A stretch of DNA of 61,255 nucleotides, from NCBI GenBank assembly GCA_003331885.1, contig QOPZ01000003.1, positions 1 through 61,255 of the forward strand, written 5' to 3'. Positions 7,350 to 17,044 of the stretch are shown here, piece by piece. Origin of the DNA: Cryomorphaceae bacterium. GTDB lineage: Bacteria; Bacteroidota; Bacteroidia; Flavobacteriales; Flavobacteriaceae. Position numbers and translations under genes: made by a program. The notes below the pieces were generated by a model. The model was not told the DNA's origin. It made no database searches and was given only the letters and a program-made list of their open reading frames with translations. The stretch's first letter is position 1; each line of letters starts with the position of its first letter.

Positions 7350-9338
7350 TTGAATTTGAATTTTAATCTTAAATCAAACTATAACCCTTCAGGAGATCAA
7401 CCAGAGGCAATTTCTAATTTAGTTGAAGGGATAAAAGATAAAGTTAAATATCAGTCACTAGAGGGTGTTACAGGCTCAGGGAAAACTTTTACTGTGGCTA
7501 ATGTAATTAAAGAAATAAATGAGCCAACTCTTGTAATCGCTCATAATAAGACATTAGCAGCTCAATTATATAAAGAATTTAAATCATATTTTCCCAATAA
7601 TTTAGTAGAATATTTTGTTTCATATTATGATTATTATCAACCTGAAGCATATATACCTGTGACAAATACATACATTGAAAAAGATTTATCAATAAATGAT
7701 GAAATTGAAAAGTTAAGACTTAGTGCCACAACAAGTCTTTTATCTGGTAGAAAAGATGTAATTGTTATTGCTTCAGTATCATGTTTATATGGGATAGGCA
7801 ACCCCGTAGATTATAAAAAAAATACGATTAATATTGATTTAAATTCAAAAATTACTAGAACATTATTACTAAAAAAACTTTCAAACTCTTTATATAGTAG
7901 ATCGGTATCAGATTTAAGTCCAGGTTGCTTTAGAGTAACTGGAGATGTTGTAGATGTTAGTTTAAGTTATAGAGACTGTATTATTAGAATAAATTTCTTT
8001 GGTGATATGATAGAGTCTTTAGAGGAAATAAATTATTTAGATGATAAAAAAATGATAGAAATTGATTCAATTTCTATTTATCCAGCTAATATGTTTTCTA
8101 CTCAACAAAGTACACTAGAAAAAGCTATTAATCAAATTCAATTAGATTTAGGTAAACAAGTGGATTTTTTTAAATCAGTGGGTAAAAATTTTGAAGCAAA
8201 AAGATTAAATGAAAGAACTTTATTTGATTTAGAAATGATGCAAGAATTAGGGTATTGCTCTGGAATTGAAAATTATTCAAGATATATAGATGGCAGAGAG
8301 CCAGGAACTAGACCATTTTGCTTGATTGATTATTTTCCTGAAAATTTTTTGACAATTATTGATGAAAGCCATGTGACTCTTCCTCAAATAAGAGCAATGT
8401 ATGGTGGAGATAGAAGTAGAAAAGAAAATTTAGTAGAATATGGATTTAGACTACCATCTGCTTTAGATAATAGGCCTTTAAATTTTGAAGAATTTGAAAA
8501 TCTTCAAAATCAAGTAATTTTTGTGAGTGCCACACCCTCAGATTACGAATTAAATAAATCTGAAGGAATTATTGTTGAACAAATAATTAGACCAACTGGA
8601 CTTTTAGATCCAGAAATTCAGGTTAAAGGAACTGATAATCAAATTGATGATGTATTGAATGAAGTAAATAAAAGAGTTGAAAAAAAAGAAAGAGTACTAA
8701 TTACCACATTAACAAAAAAAATGGCAGAGGAATTAGTAGTTTTCTTAAATAAAGTTAATGTAAAATCAAGGTATATACACAGTGATATTGATACAATAGA
8801 AAGAGTTGAGATCTTAAATGAATTAAGAACTGGAATTTTTGATGTATTGGTTGGTGTAAATTTATTAAGGGAAGGTTTAGATTTACCAGAGGTATCTTTA
8901 GTTATAATTTTAGATGCAGATAAGGAAGGATTTTTAAGAAGTAAAAGATCATTAATACAAACAATAGGAAGAGCCGCAAGAAATTTGAATGGAAAAGCAA
9001 TAATGTATGCAGATAAAGAGACTGAAAGCATGAAAAAAACTATAAATGTAACGTTAGAAAGAAGAAAGAAACAAATGGAGTTTAATATTAAAAATAACAT
9101 TACACCAAAACAAATTAAAAAAAATATAATATCAACTTTTGATCTAAAAGAAAAAGAAGAAATAGTTATTAAAGAAAAAATTAATTCCAATAAGATTGAT
9201 AAAAATATTTCTGAAGAAAAAAGAAAAAAAATAATAATTCATCTGAGAAAAGATATGTTGAAAGCAGCGAAGGAATTAGACTTTATAGAAGCTGCACGAT
9301 TAAGAGACTTAATTTCTAGTTATAAAAAAAGCGGGTAA
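7350..9338 (+). CDS. uvrB: Excinuclease ABC subunit UvrB
   Basis: Damage-verifying helicase-like subunit of nucleotide excision repair. Visible motifs: GVTGSGKTF (Walker A), the DNA-clamping beta-hairpin (YYDYYQPEAYIP), TIIDESHV (motif II), QTIGRAARNLNG (motif VI), and a C-terminal UVR domain (KAAKELDFIEAARLRDLI) that binds UvrA/UvrC. No ATG is available; in-frame TTG codons lie at 7326, 7350 and 7356. 7350 is chosen because it places NPSGDQPEAI at the family distance from the start. The stop codon lies in the loop of a terminator hairpin. Confidence 0.96.
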   Translation: MNLNFNLKSNYNPSGDQPEAISNLVEGIKDKVKYQSLEGVTGSGKTFTVANVIKEINEPTLVIAHNKTLAAQLYKEFKSYFPNNLVEYFVSYYDYYQPEAYIPVTNTYIEKDLSINDEIEKLRLSATTSLLSGRKDVIVIASVSCLYGIGNPVDYKKNTINIDLNSKITRTLLLKKLSNSLYSRSVSDLSPGCFRVTGDVVDVSLSYRDCIIRINFFGDMIESLEEINYLDDKKMIEIDSISIYPANMFSTQQSTLEKAINQIQLDLGKQVDFFKSVGKNFEAKRLNERTLFDLEMMQELGYCSGIENYSRYIDGREPGTRPFCLIDYFPENFLTIIDESHVTLPQIRAMYGGDRSRKENLVEYGFRLPSALDNRPLNFEEFENLQNQVIFVSATPSDYELNKSEGIIVEQIIRPTGLLDPEIQVKGTDNQIDDVLNEVNKRVEKKERVLITTLTKKMAEELVVFLNKVNVKSRYIHSDIDTIERVEILNELRTGIFDVLVGVNLLREGLDLPEVSLVIILDADKEGFLRSKRSLIQTIGRAARNLNGKAIMYADKETESMKKTINVTLERRKKQMEFNIKNNITPKQIKKNIISTFDLKEKEEIVIKEKINSNKIDKNISEEKRKKIIIHLRKDMLKAAKELDFIEAARLRDLISSYKKSG

Positions 9339-9353
9339 AACCCGCTTTTTTTT
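9324..9353. terminator. Bidirectional rho-independent terminator between uvrB and hsp20
   Basis: An A-rich arm ending in AGCGGG (9324-9335) and CCCGCT plus a run of T (9341-9353) form a perfect stem around the five-base loop TAAAA. The uvrB stop codon TAA (9336-9338) is in that loop. The flanking A and T runs make it work on both strands, serving uvrB and the convergent hsp20, whose stop falls at 9352. Confidence 0.92.
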
Positions 9354-9756
9354 ATTTAACATTTATAAATTTCTTTTTATTCTTAATTATGACCTCACTT
9401 TTTTTTGGGAGGACTATTTTTAAAATTCCGTTATCGTATTTAGATGTAACTCTATTTTGATCAATGGAATCAGGAAGAAAAAATGATTTTTCAAAAAAAC
9501 CATATTTAAACTCTTGCCTTGAATAATTATTAATTGAATTAGATTCATCTTTTTTCTTTGTGATTTTTAAATTATCAGAATCAATTTCAATTTCAAAATC
9601 ATTTTTATTTGACCCAGGAACTGAAAATTCAATTTGAAAATCATTTTCAGTTTCCTTTATATTATGAGGAGGTATGCTCATATGATTTACTTTAAAGAAA
9701 TCATTGATAAAATCATCAAATATTAAGGGATAATTTGTTCTATTTATAATATTCAT
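9352..9756 (-). CDS. Small heat-shock protein, Hsp20/alpha-crystallin family
   Basis: ATP-independent chaperone that holds unfolding proteins. The 134-aa protein has a short N-terminal arm and an alpha-crystallin domain with ENDFQIEFSVPGSNKNDFEI, a central EFKYGFFEKSFFLPD stretch and the closing GILKIVLPKK signature. The C-terminal extension holds VIIKNKK, a weak I-x-I type anchor. Upstream lie two copies of a TGWCA-N3-TGTCA motif also found before htpG, suggesting shared stress control. It shares a terminator with uvrB. Confidence 0.93.
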   Translation of the reverse strand: MNIINRTNYPLIFDDFINDFFKVNHMSIPPHNIKETENDFQIEFSVPGSNKNDFEIEIDSDNLKITKKKDESNSINNYSRQEFKYGFFEKSFFLPDSIDQNRVTSKYDNGILKIVLPKKSEVIIKNKKKFINVK

Positions 9757-9821
9757 ATTTATTAATTTTTAATTAAACATTTTATATGAATTAAACAAAA
9801 CATAAACCAAAAGGTAATTTA

Positions 9822-9866
9822 TGACAATATGTCATTTAAAAGAAAAAAAATAGTGACAAAGTGTCT
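9822..9866 (-). promoter_or_regulatory. Tandem putative operator upstream of hsp20 (TGACA-N3-TGTCA type)
   Basis: Read on the minus strand, 9834-9822 is TGACATATTGTCA, an inverted repeat, and 9866-9854 is AGACACTTTGTCA. The copies are 32 bases apart, about three helical turns. The htpG upstream region has TGTCATTTTGTCA at 29866-29878, 11 of 13 bases identical to the first copy. The block could also act as a weak terminator for sucC, since a T run follows the second copy. Confidence 0.5.
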
Positions 9867-9869
9867 TTT

Positions 9870-11063
9870 TTATGACAAAACCTCTTTTATGATTTCGGTT
9901 ACATTGAAAAAACTTGATGCACTAAATATTTTAAGACCAGAATTGTCAATAATATCTTTAGCTTCTTCAGCATTTGTACCTTCAAGCCTAACAATAATTG
10001 GGACTTTAATTTTATCTTTTATGTTTTTATAAGCTTGTACAATTCCATTGGCAACTCTATCACACCTAACAATTCCTCCAAATATATTAACTAGTACAGC
10101 CTTAACTTTTGGATCTTGAAGAATTAAATTAAATGCAACCTCTACTCTATCAGCATCTGCTGTTCCACCAACATCAAGAAAGTTTGCAGGTTCTCCACCT
10201 GATTGCTTAATTAAATCCATTGTAGCCATAGCTAATCCCGCTCCATTTACCATGCAACCTATATTTCCATCCAAATCAACATAATTTAGACCTACTGCTC
10301 TTGCTTGTGTCTCTACAGGGTTTTCTTCAGATTCATCCCTTAAGTCTTTATATTCTTTATGTCTAAATAATGAATTATCATCTAAAACCATTTTTGCATC
10401 AACAGCAATAATTTTATTGTCGGATGTTTTTAATACAGGATTAATTTCTAATAAAGAAGCGTCGCAGTTTACATATGCAAGATATAAGCTTGATATAAAC
10501 TTTATCATGTTTTTATATGCATTACCCTGAAGTCCCAAATTGAAAGCAACCTTTCTAGCTTGGTTTGGCATTAAACCTAATGAGGGATCAACTTCCTCAT
10601 AAAATATTAAATTAGGTGTCTTTTCTGCAACAGACTCAATATCGACACCCCCTTCTGTAGAGTACATAATCATAATCTTTGAAGTAGAGCGATTCAATAA
10701 TAAAGAAATATAAAATTCTTGATTCTCGCTTTCTCCAGGATAATAAACATCTTCTGCAATTAAAATTTTACTAACGAGCTTTCCTTCTTTAGGCGTCTGA
10801 GGTGTTTTTAACATCATACCTAAAATTGATGAAGAATAATCTTTAAGCTCCGTTAAACTCTTAGCAACTTTAACTCCCCCACCTTTACCTCTTCCTCCAG
10901 CATGAATTTGAGCTTTGACAACAAAAAATTCAGTTCCAGTTTCACTTGACAACTTATTTGCTACTTTTTCAACTTTATCAAGATTTGAAACCATATATCC
11001 TTTTTGAATTTGAACATCATTTTTAAAAAGTAATTCTTTGGCTTGAAATTCATGTAGATTCAT
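9870..11063 (-). CDS. sucC: Succinyl-CoA synthetase (ADP-forming) beta subunit
   Basis: TCA-cycle enzyme making ATP from succinyl-CoA together with SucD, which is not in the window. The 397-aa length is standard. The N terminus MNLHEFQAKELL, the ATP-grasp segment HAGGRGKGGGVKVAKS (residues ~52-67) and the C-terminal CoA-ligase part with CMVNGAGLAMATMDLIK and NIFGGIVRCD are all typical. It stands alone and diverges from lysA; I see no clear -7 box in the ~128 bases between them. Confidence 0.97.
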   Translation of the reverse strand: MNLHEFQAKELLFKNDVQIQKGYMVSNLDKVEKVANKLSSETGTEFFVVKAQIHAGGRGKGGGVKVAKSLTELKDYSSSILGMMLKTPQTPKEGKLVSKILIAEDVYYPGESENQEFYISLLLNRSTSKIMIMYSTEGGVDIESVAEKTPNLIFYEEVDPSLGLMPNQARKVAFNLGLQGNAYKNMIKFISSLYLAYVNCDASLLEINPVLKTSDNKIIAVDAKMVLDDNSLFRHKEYKDLRDESEENPVETQARAVGLNYVDLDGNIGCMVNGAGLAMATMDLIKQSGGEPANFLDVGGTADADRVEVAFNLILQDPKVKAVLVNIFGGIVRCDRVANGIVQAYKNIKDKIKVPIIVRLEGTNAEEAKDIIDNSGLKIFSASSFFNVTEIIKEVLS

Positions 11064-11191
11064 ATATGTAAAATTACTAAAAAGTTAAGGCTAAAGTTTA
11101 TTTTTTGTTCTATTTCTAACTAATAAAAATGATTTTATTATATATAATTCAAATATCTAAAGTTTTTATATCTATTTGTAGTTTTGGCAGC

Positions 11192-12400
11192 ATGAATAAT
11201 TCGATGTTACTAGAAGCTGTAAAAAATTTTGGATCTCCACTATATATTTATGATTCAAATAAAATAAAAAAACAATATGAAAGATTAATATCTTCATTTT
11301 CAGCTGTTAAACAACTTCAAATAAACTATGCAGTTAAAGCATTATCTAATATTTCAATTTTAAAATACATCATCAATTTGGGTTCTGGTATCGATGCAGT
11401 TTCTATTCAAGAAGTTCAATTAGCTTTAAAATGTGGAATAAAACCTACTAAAATTATTTATACACCTAATGGAGTATCTATGGATGAAATGAAAAAAGTT
11501 TCTGAGCTAGGTGTTAAAATTAACATTGACAACCTATCCGTATTGGAGGATTTTGGAAATAAAAATCCTAAGATTCCAATTTGTATTAGAATAAATCCTC
11601 ATATTATGGCTGGAGGAAATTCTAAAATTTCTGTTGGCCACATAGATTCTAAATTTGGCATAAGCATACACCAAATACCTCATCTTTTGAGAATTGTAGA
11701 GAATACAAAAATTACAGTTAACGGAATTCATATGCATACTGGAAGTGACATTCTTGATATTGATGTTTTTTTAAGAGCTGCTGAAATTTTATTTGAAGCT
11801 GCTAAAAACTTTAATCAATTGGATTTTATTGATTTTGGTAGTGGATTTAAAGTACCTTATTTTCCAAACGATAGTGAAACTAACATTGAAGAGCTAGGAG
11901 AAAAACTTTCCGAAAGATTTAATGAGTTTTGTAAAAACTATGGAAAGGATCTAACTCTTATGTTTGAGCCTGGAAAGTTTTTAGTTAGTGAAGCTGGAAA
12001 GTTTTTATGTAAGGTTAATTCTATAAAACAAACAACTTCTACAGTTTTCGCTCAAGTTGACTCAGGTTTTAATCATTTTTTAAGACCAATGATGTACGGA
12101 GCTAATCATCATATAGAAAACATCTCTAATCCAAATGATATAGAGAGATACTATTCAATCGTTGGCTATATATGTGAAACCGATACATTTGCATCAAATA
12201 GAAAAATTTCTACAATTAACAATGGTGATATCTTATGTTTTAATAATGCTGGAGCATATTGTCATACCATGTCTAGTAATTACAACTCAAGATATAGGCC
12301 CGCAGAAGCCTTATATATAAACGATGAAATAAGACTAATAAGAAAGAGAGAAGTTTTTAAGGATTTAATAAAAAATCAAATTGATATTTTCAATCAATAA
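11192..12400 (+). CDS. lysA: Diaminopimelate decarboxylase
   Basis: PLP enzyme that decarboxylates meso-diaminopimelate to lysine, the end of the pathway containing dapD. The PLP lysine lies in NYAVKALSN; other motifs are GIHMHTGSD, IDFGSGFKVPY (phosphate-binding glycine loop), EPGKFLVSE and the substrate-binding NNAGAYCHTMSSNYN. I start it at the ATG at 11192 (MNNSMLLEAVKNFG, 402 aa); an upstream ATG at 11129 would add 21 hydrophobic residues not expected in the family. Its last 11 bases overlap convergent mnmA. Confidence 0.94.
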   Translation: MNNSMLLEAVKNFGSPLYIYDSNKIKKQYERLISSFSAVKQLQINYAVKALSNISILKYIINLGSGIDAVSIQEVQLALKCGIKPTKIIYTPNGVSMDEMKKVSELGVKINIDNLSVLEDFGNKNPKIPICIRINPHIMAGGNSKISVGHIDSKFGISIHQIPHLLRIVENTKITVNGIHMHTGSDILDIDVFLRAAEILFEAAKNFNQLDFIDFGSGFKVPYFPNDSETNIEELGEKLSERFNEFCKNYGKDLTLMFEPGKFLVSEAGKFLCKVNSIKQTTSTVFAQVDSGFNHFLRPMMYGANHHIENISNPNDIERYYSIVGYICETDTFASNRKISTINNGDILCFNNAGAYCHTMSSNYNSRYRPAEALYINDEIRLIRKREVFKDLIKNQIDIFNQ

Positions 12401-13568
12401 CACCAGAACATATTAACTCCATGTTTTGGTATAAAGCAATAAACTGACCCCTAGTAATTGATTTTTGTGGCTTTTTAAATTTAAAATAATAGAAATTATC
12501 TTTTTTTATAACTGATACATCCTGCAAGCCTTGTCTATATCTAATTCTTGCTTTTAATTCTTTTTTATTCATTACTTGTTTTTCAGTTGATAGAAAATGA
12601 ATTTCTTTTAATGAAACTCTTAAAACACTTCTAAATAGACCAGGATGATTAGAGCCTTCACCTACATAAATAATATTTTTTTTAACATCATTATTAATAA
12701 CATACAATGGTTTTTCCATACCTCCGATTGAAAGGCCTTTTCTTTGACCAATGGTGTAAAAATGTGCGCCATTATGTAAACCAATTATTTTTCCTTCTTT
12801 AGGATCATAACAATAAGGTTTAGATAAAATTTCAATATCATTTAACTCTGAGTTTTTTACAAATTCTTTATGATTTTTATCAATTAAAACAACATCCCCT
12901 TTTTTAGGCCTTAATTTCTGTTGTAAAAAATCAGGAAGCTTCACTTTTCCAATAAAACATAAGCCTTGAGAGTCTTTTTTTTCAGCTGTTATCAAATTGT
13001 TATCCTTTGCAATTTTTCTAACATGTTTTTTTGTTAAACTACCAATTGGAAAAATTGTTTTACTCAACTGATATTGATTTAATTGGCATAAAAAATAAGA
13101 TTGATCTTTTGAATTATCTTTTCCAGAAATTAAGTGAAAAATTGATTTTCCTTTATAATTAGATTCCTTTGTTTGAGCATAATGGCCTGTTGCAATAAAA
13201 TCTGCACCTAATTTAAGAGCTAATTTTAAAAATAAATCAAATTTAATTTCTCTATTACACAAAATATCAGGATTGGGAGTATTACCTTTTTTATATTCAT
13301 TAAACATGTAATCAACAATCTTATTCTTATAGTCGTCACTTAGATCAATTACTTGAAATGGAATGGACAATTTTTCACAGACTAACATAGCGTCATAACT
13401 ATCTTCAAGCCAAGGACAGTCTTTGGAAATTGTAACAGATGAATCATGCCAGTTTTTCATAAATATCCCTACGACATCATAACCTTCTTGTTTTAAAATA
13501 TATGCTGCAACACTCGAGTCAACACCACCAGACATAGCCACAACTACTCTTGTTTTTGACTTTGACAT
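12390..13568 (-). CDS. mnmA: tRNA-specific 2-thiouridylase MnmA
   Basis: Installs sulfur at U34 of Lys, Glu and Gln tRNAs. The ATP-pyrophosphatase loop is [16 protein letters not shown] at the N terminus. NPDILCNREIKF holds the first catalytic Cys, and DSQGLCFIGKVK holds the second. The C-terminal beta-barrel (ARIRYRQGLQDV ... ITRGQFIALYQ) is complete, giving 392 aa. It is followed after seven bases (on the genome, upstream in transcription) by yidC and pyrG on the same strand. Its 3' end overlaps lysA. Confidence 0.96.
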   Translation of the reverse strand: MSKSKTRVVVAMSGGVDSSVAAYILKQEGYDVVGIFMKNWHDSSVTISKDCPWLEDSYDAMLVCEKLSIPFQVIDLSDDYKNKIVDYMFNEYKKGNTPNPDILCNREIKFDLFLKLALKLGADFIATGHYAQTKESNYKGKSIFHLISGKDNSKDQSYFLCQLNQYQLSKTIFPIGSLTKKHVRKIAKDNNLITAEKKDSQGLCFIGKVKLPDFLQQKLRPKKGDVVLIDKNHKEFVKNSELNDIEILSKPYCYDPKEGKIIGLHNGAHFYTIGQRKGLSIGGMEKPLYVINNDVKKNIIYVGEGSNHPGLFRSVLRVSLKEIHFLSTEKQVMNKKELKARIRYRQGLQDVSVIKKDNFYYFKFKKPQKSITRGQFIALYQNMELICSGVID

Positions 13569-13575
13569 AATAAAT

Positions 13576-15375
13576 CTATTTATTTCTTTGTTTCTGTTGT
13601 TTTTGAGCTTGTTCGGCAGCCTCTTGAAGTTTTCTTAATCTTCTTTGAAACCTTCCTTCTGTTTTTGGTTTCTTTTTATTTTCCTCAATTTCAAGTAGAA
13701 TTTTCTTTTCATCTAGAATTACATTTTTAACTGTTAACATAATAATGATTGTAAGAATATTTGATATTGTGTAGTATAGTGATAACCCGCTTGCAAAATT
13801 ATTAAAGAAAATTAATAAGGAAAAGGGTATGATATACATTATATATTTCATGTTAGGCATCCCAGGTTGGGTTGGTTGCATTTGTTGTGAGCCGGACATA
13901 GAGGTATAAAAAAACATTGTTACACCAGCTAAAATTGGAAAAAGACTTATATGGTCACCATATAATGGTATATAAAATGGTAACTCAGCAATAACATCAA
14001 AAGTGCTTAAATCCTCAGCCCATAGAAAAGATTCACCTCTTAATGCAAAAGCAACAGGAAAAAAACAGAATAATGCATAGAATACAGGTAATTGAATAAA
14101 AGCAGGCAAACAACCTTGCAAAGGATTTGCACCAGCTTGATTATATATTTTCATTGTTTCTTGCTGTCTCTTCATGGGATCATCTTTGTATTTTTCCGTT
14201 GCAGCAGCAATTTCGGGCTTTAATATTTTCATTTTTGCCTGAGATAAATACATCTTGTACTGTACTGGAGACATTACTAACCTTGTTAATATTACCATAA
14301 TTATAATTGCTATTCCAGCTGAAAAATGATTACTTAAAAAATTATAGAGTGGGAAAAAAATACTTTTATTAATCCATCCAAAAATACCCCATCCAAACCA
14401 TATTGAATCAGAAATCTTATAATCATAATCCTTAATTATATAATAATCATTTGGACCTATGTACCATTCAAAATTTTCATCAATTTCACCACCCTGATTA
14501 TAATTAATAGGGATTTTAGATTTAAATCTCTTTAAAAACTTTCTATCATTACTGTCAGACTCTAAATTTAAAGATGTAAACTCTATATCATCTTTAACAT
14601 TATTAAAAATTAAAATAGAATTGAAAAAATGTTGACCATATGATATCCATTTTGCAGAATCAACATCATCATCTTCACTGTAAGCACTTAAATCTTTGAC
14701 ATCTTGGTCTTTGTCCTGGTAGTTTAGGTATGTGTATCTATTTTCATAATCCTGGCTTTTTGAATTTCTAAATGAATCAAAATTCCAGTTTAAATCAATT
14801 TTAGAATTTCTTCCAATTAAATTATTAAAACCAATTGTTTTTACTTTTAATTTAAGTAAATAGCCATTTTTAGGTAAAAAATAATTAAAAATCATTTTTT
14901 CACCTGAATCATTAACATATCTTAAATTTATTTCTTTACCTAGATTAGTTTCATTTTCTGTGTAATCAAAAAATAAATTATTAGAATTAAAAGGCTGATT
15001 ACTTAAAGTGTTAAACTCAAAAGAAAAAACCTGATTATTATCAATTATTTTTAAATCATTTTCCTCTTGATTTTTATAGTTCTTTAAAACACCTTCATTA
15101 ATTTGTGCACCTTTTGTAGATATTATAAATTTTACATCATTATTTTCAAGAACTATTAATTGATTTTCTTTGATAGAGTTATCTGTAATTAAATTAGAAT
15201 TAAAATTTTCAGTTGATTCATAATCATTCTGATTATCAATATTTTCTTGGATAACATCATTTGTAATTTTATTTTCTTCATCAAAATCTGGTTGAAACAT
15301 AAACATCCATAGAAAAGCACCTATTAGAAATAAAAAACCAATAATTTGCGATGAATCTAATTTGTTTTGTTCCAT
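13576..15375 (-). CDS. yidC: Membrane protein insertase YidC
   Basis: Inserts and folds inner-membrane proteins, alone or with Sec. The 599-aa protein has an N-terminal membrane anchor (IIGFLFLIGAFLWMFMF), a large periplasmic domain poor in motifs, and the conserved Oxa1-type core from about residue 345 (FFPLYNFLSNHFSAG, LTRLVMSPVQYKM, QAGANPLQGCLPAFIQLPVF). The cytoplasmic tail is strongly basic with many Gln/Lys, which may contact the ribosome. Only five bases separate it from pyrG. Confidence 0.96.
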   Translation of the reverse strand: MEQNKLDSSQIIGFLFLIGAFLWMFMFQPDFDEENKITNDVIQENIDNQNDYESTENFNSNLITDNSIKENQLIVLENNDVKFIISTKGAQINEGVLKNYKNQEENDLKIIDNNQVFSFEFNTLSNQPFNSNNLFFDYTENETNLGKEINLRYVNDSGEKMIFNYFLPKNGYLLKLKVKTIGFNNLIGRNSKIDLNWNFDSFRNSKSQDYENRYTYLNYQDKDQDVKDLSAYSEDDDVDSAKWISYGQHFFNSILIFNNVKDDIEFTSLNLESDSNDRKFLKRFKSKIPINYNQGGEIDENFEWYIGPNDYYIIKDYDYKISDSIWFGWGIFGWINKSIFFPLYNFLSNHFSAGIAIIIMVILTRLVMSPVQYKMYLSQAKMKILKPEIAAATEKYKDDPMKRQQETMKIYNQAGANPLQGCLPAFIQLPVFYALFCFFPVAFALRGESFLWAEDLSTFDVIAELPFYIPLYGDHISLFPILAGVTMFFYTSMSGSQQMQPTQPGMPNMKYIMYIIPFSLLIFFNNFASGLSLYYTISNILTIIIMLTVKNVILDEKKILLEIEENKKKPKTEGRFQRRLRKLQEAAEQAQKQQKQRNK

Positions 15376-15380
15376 TTCTT

Positions 15381-16997
15381 TTATTGATTATTTTTTTTAA
15401 TACACGCTGAAACAAATGACACAAAAATAGGATGAGGATTCTTAACAGTACTTTGATACTCAGGATGGAACTGAACTCCGATAAACCAACTATGGCTAGG
15501 AATTTCTACAATTTCAACCAGGCCAGTCTTAGGATTTGTTCCAGAACTTATCATTCCTAACTTATTTAGTTTTTCATTGTATTTAAAATTTAATTCATAT
15601 CTGTGTCTGTGTCTTTCTGAAACTAAATCTTTTTTGTAAATACTATATGCTAATGAATTCTTTTTTAATTTACATTTCCAAGAACCCAATCTCATTGTTC
15701 CTCCTTTTTCTTCTACATTCAATTGATCATTCATTAAACTTATGACTGGATTTTTAGTTGATTTACTCATTTCAGTTGAATTAGCATCTTTTAAACCAAG
15801 AACATTTCTCGCGAATTCAATAACAGCCATTTGCATTCCAAGGCATATACCTAAAAATGGTAAATTATTTTCTCGTGCATATTTTATTGATAGAATTTTA
15901 CCTTCGATACCTCTCTCTCCAAAACCAGGAGCAACTAAAATACCATCTACTTTTGATAAAATATTATTTATAGTCTTATCATTAACTTCTTCAGAATGAA
16001 TAGGCACTACATTAACTTTTGCCTCATTAACAGCACCAGCATGAACAAAAGATTCTAAAATGGATTTATAAGAGTCTTGTAATTCAACATATTTTCCAAT
16101 AAGACCTATATTGATTGTGGTTTTTGGATTGTTAAGTTTATCAACAAAATTTTTCCAGTCATTTAAGTCTGATTTCTTTTTGTTTTTAATATTTAATTTA
16201 TTTAAAACAACCTTGTCTAGTTTTTCAGCCTGCATTAAAAGGGGAACCTCATAAATTGTCTTCGCATCAATGGATTCGATAACTGAATTTTTATCCACAT
16301 TACAAAAAAGAGCAATTTTTGATCTAAGATCATCACTTATACTTTTCTCAGTTCTACATACAATAATATCAGCATTGACACCACTTTCCATTAATTTTTT
16401 AACAGAGTGTTGAGTAGGTTTAGTTTTTAATTCACCGGCTGCGGACAAGTAAGGCAAAAGAGTTAAATGAATTACTAAACTATTATTTTCACCAATATCC
16501 CACCTAAATTGCCGAACAGCTTCAATAAATGGATAAGACTCAATATCTCCAACTGTACCCCCAAGTTCAGTAATTATAATATCATAACTATCTTCAGATT
16601 GAATAAGTTGTATTCTTCTTTTTATCTCATTAGTAATATGAGGAATTACCTGAACAGTTTTACCTAAAAAATCACCTTTTCTTTCTTTATTTATGATTGT
16701 TTGATATATTTTACCAGTAGTAGTATTATTTGTTTTTGTTGTTTTAATACTTAAAAATCTTTCATAATGCCCAAGGTCTAAATCTGTTTCAGTACCATCT
16801 TTAGTAACATAACATTCACCATGCTCGTAAGGATTTAATGTTCCAGGGTCAATATTTATATATGGATCAAATTTTTGTATTGTTACTTTAAAGCCTTTAG
16901 ATTGAAGAAGTTTTGCTAGAGAAGCTGAGATAATTCCCTTTCCTAGTGAAGAGCTAACTCCACCGGTAACAAATATATATTTAGGAGTTTTATTCAA
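15381..16997 (-). CDS. pyrG: CTP synthase
   Basis: Aminates UTP to CTP using glutamine. The N-terminal synthetase domain begins YIFVTGGVSSSLGKGIISAS (P-loop). The C-terminal glutaminase domain has LVAPGFGERG (oxyanion region), GICLGMQM (catalytic Cys) and GVQFHPEYQS (His and Glu of the triad). At 538 aa it is full length. pyrG directly before yidC is a common arrangement in Flavobacteriia. Confidence 0.97.
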   Translation of the reverse strand: MNKTPKYIFVTGGVSSSLGKGIISASLAKLLQSKGFKVTIQKFDPYINIDPGTLNPYEHGECYVTKDGTETDLDLGHYERFLSIKTTKTNNTTTGKIYQTIINKERKGDFLGKTVQVIPHITNEIKRRIQLIQSEDSYDIIITELGGTVGDIESYPFIEAVRQFRWDIGENNSLVIHLTLLPYLSAAGELKTKPTQHSVKKLMESGVNADIIVCRTEKSISDDLRSKIALFCNVDKNSVIESIDAKTIYEVPLLMQAEKLDKVVLNKLNIKNKKKSDLNDWKNFVDKLNNPKTTINIGLIGKYVELQDSYKSILESFVHAGAVNEAKVNVVPIHSEEVNDKTINNILSKVDGILVAPGFGERGIEGKILSIKYARENNLPFLGICLGMQMAVIEFARNVLGLKDANSTEMSKSTKNPVISLMNDQLNVEEKGGTMRLGSWKCKLKKNSLAYSIYKKDLVSERHRHRYELNFKYNEKLNKLGMISSGTNPKTGLVEIVEIPSHSWFIGVQFHPEYQSTVKNPHPIFVSFVSACIKKNNQ

Positions 16998-17044
16998 ATT
17001 AAATCAATTCCGTTTTCAAAAGTACAAAACTATTCATAGCAATA

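Noticed and set aside
8639-9190. Long minus-strand frame rich in Ser and Phe inside uvrB
   Set aside because: Shadow of the uvrB coding frame, with no start context or family resemblance.
9829-10032. Small plus-strand frame downstream of the hsp20 operator
   Set aside because: It runs antisense through the end of sucC and has no recognisable product.
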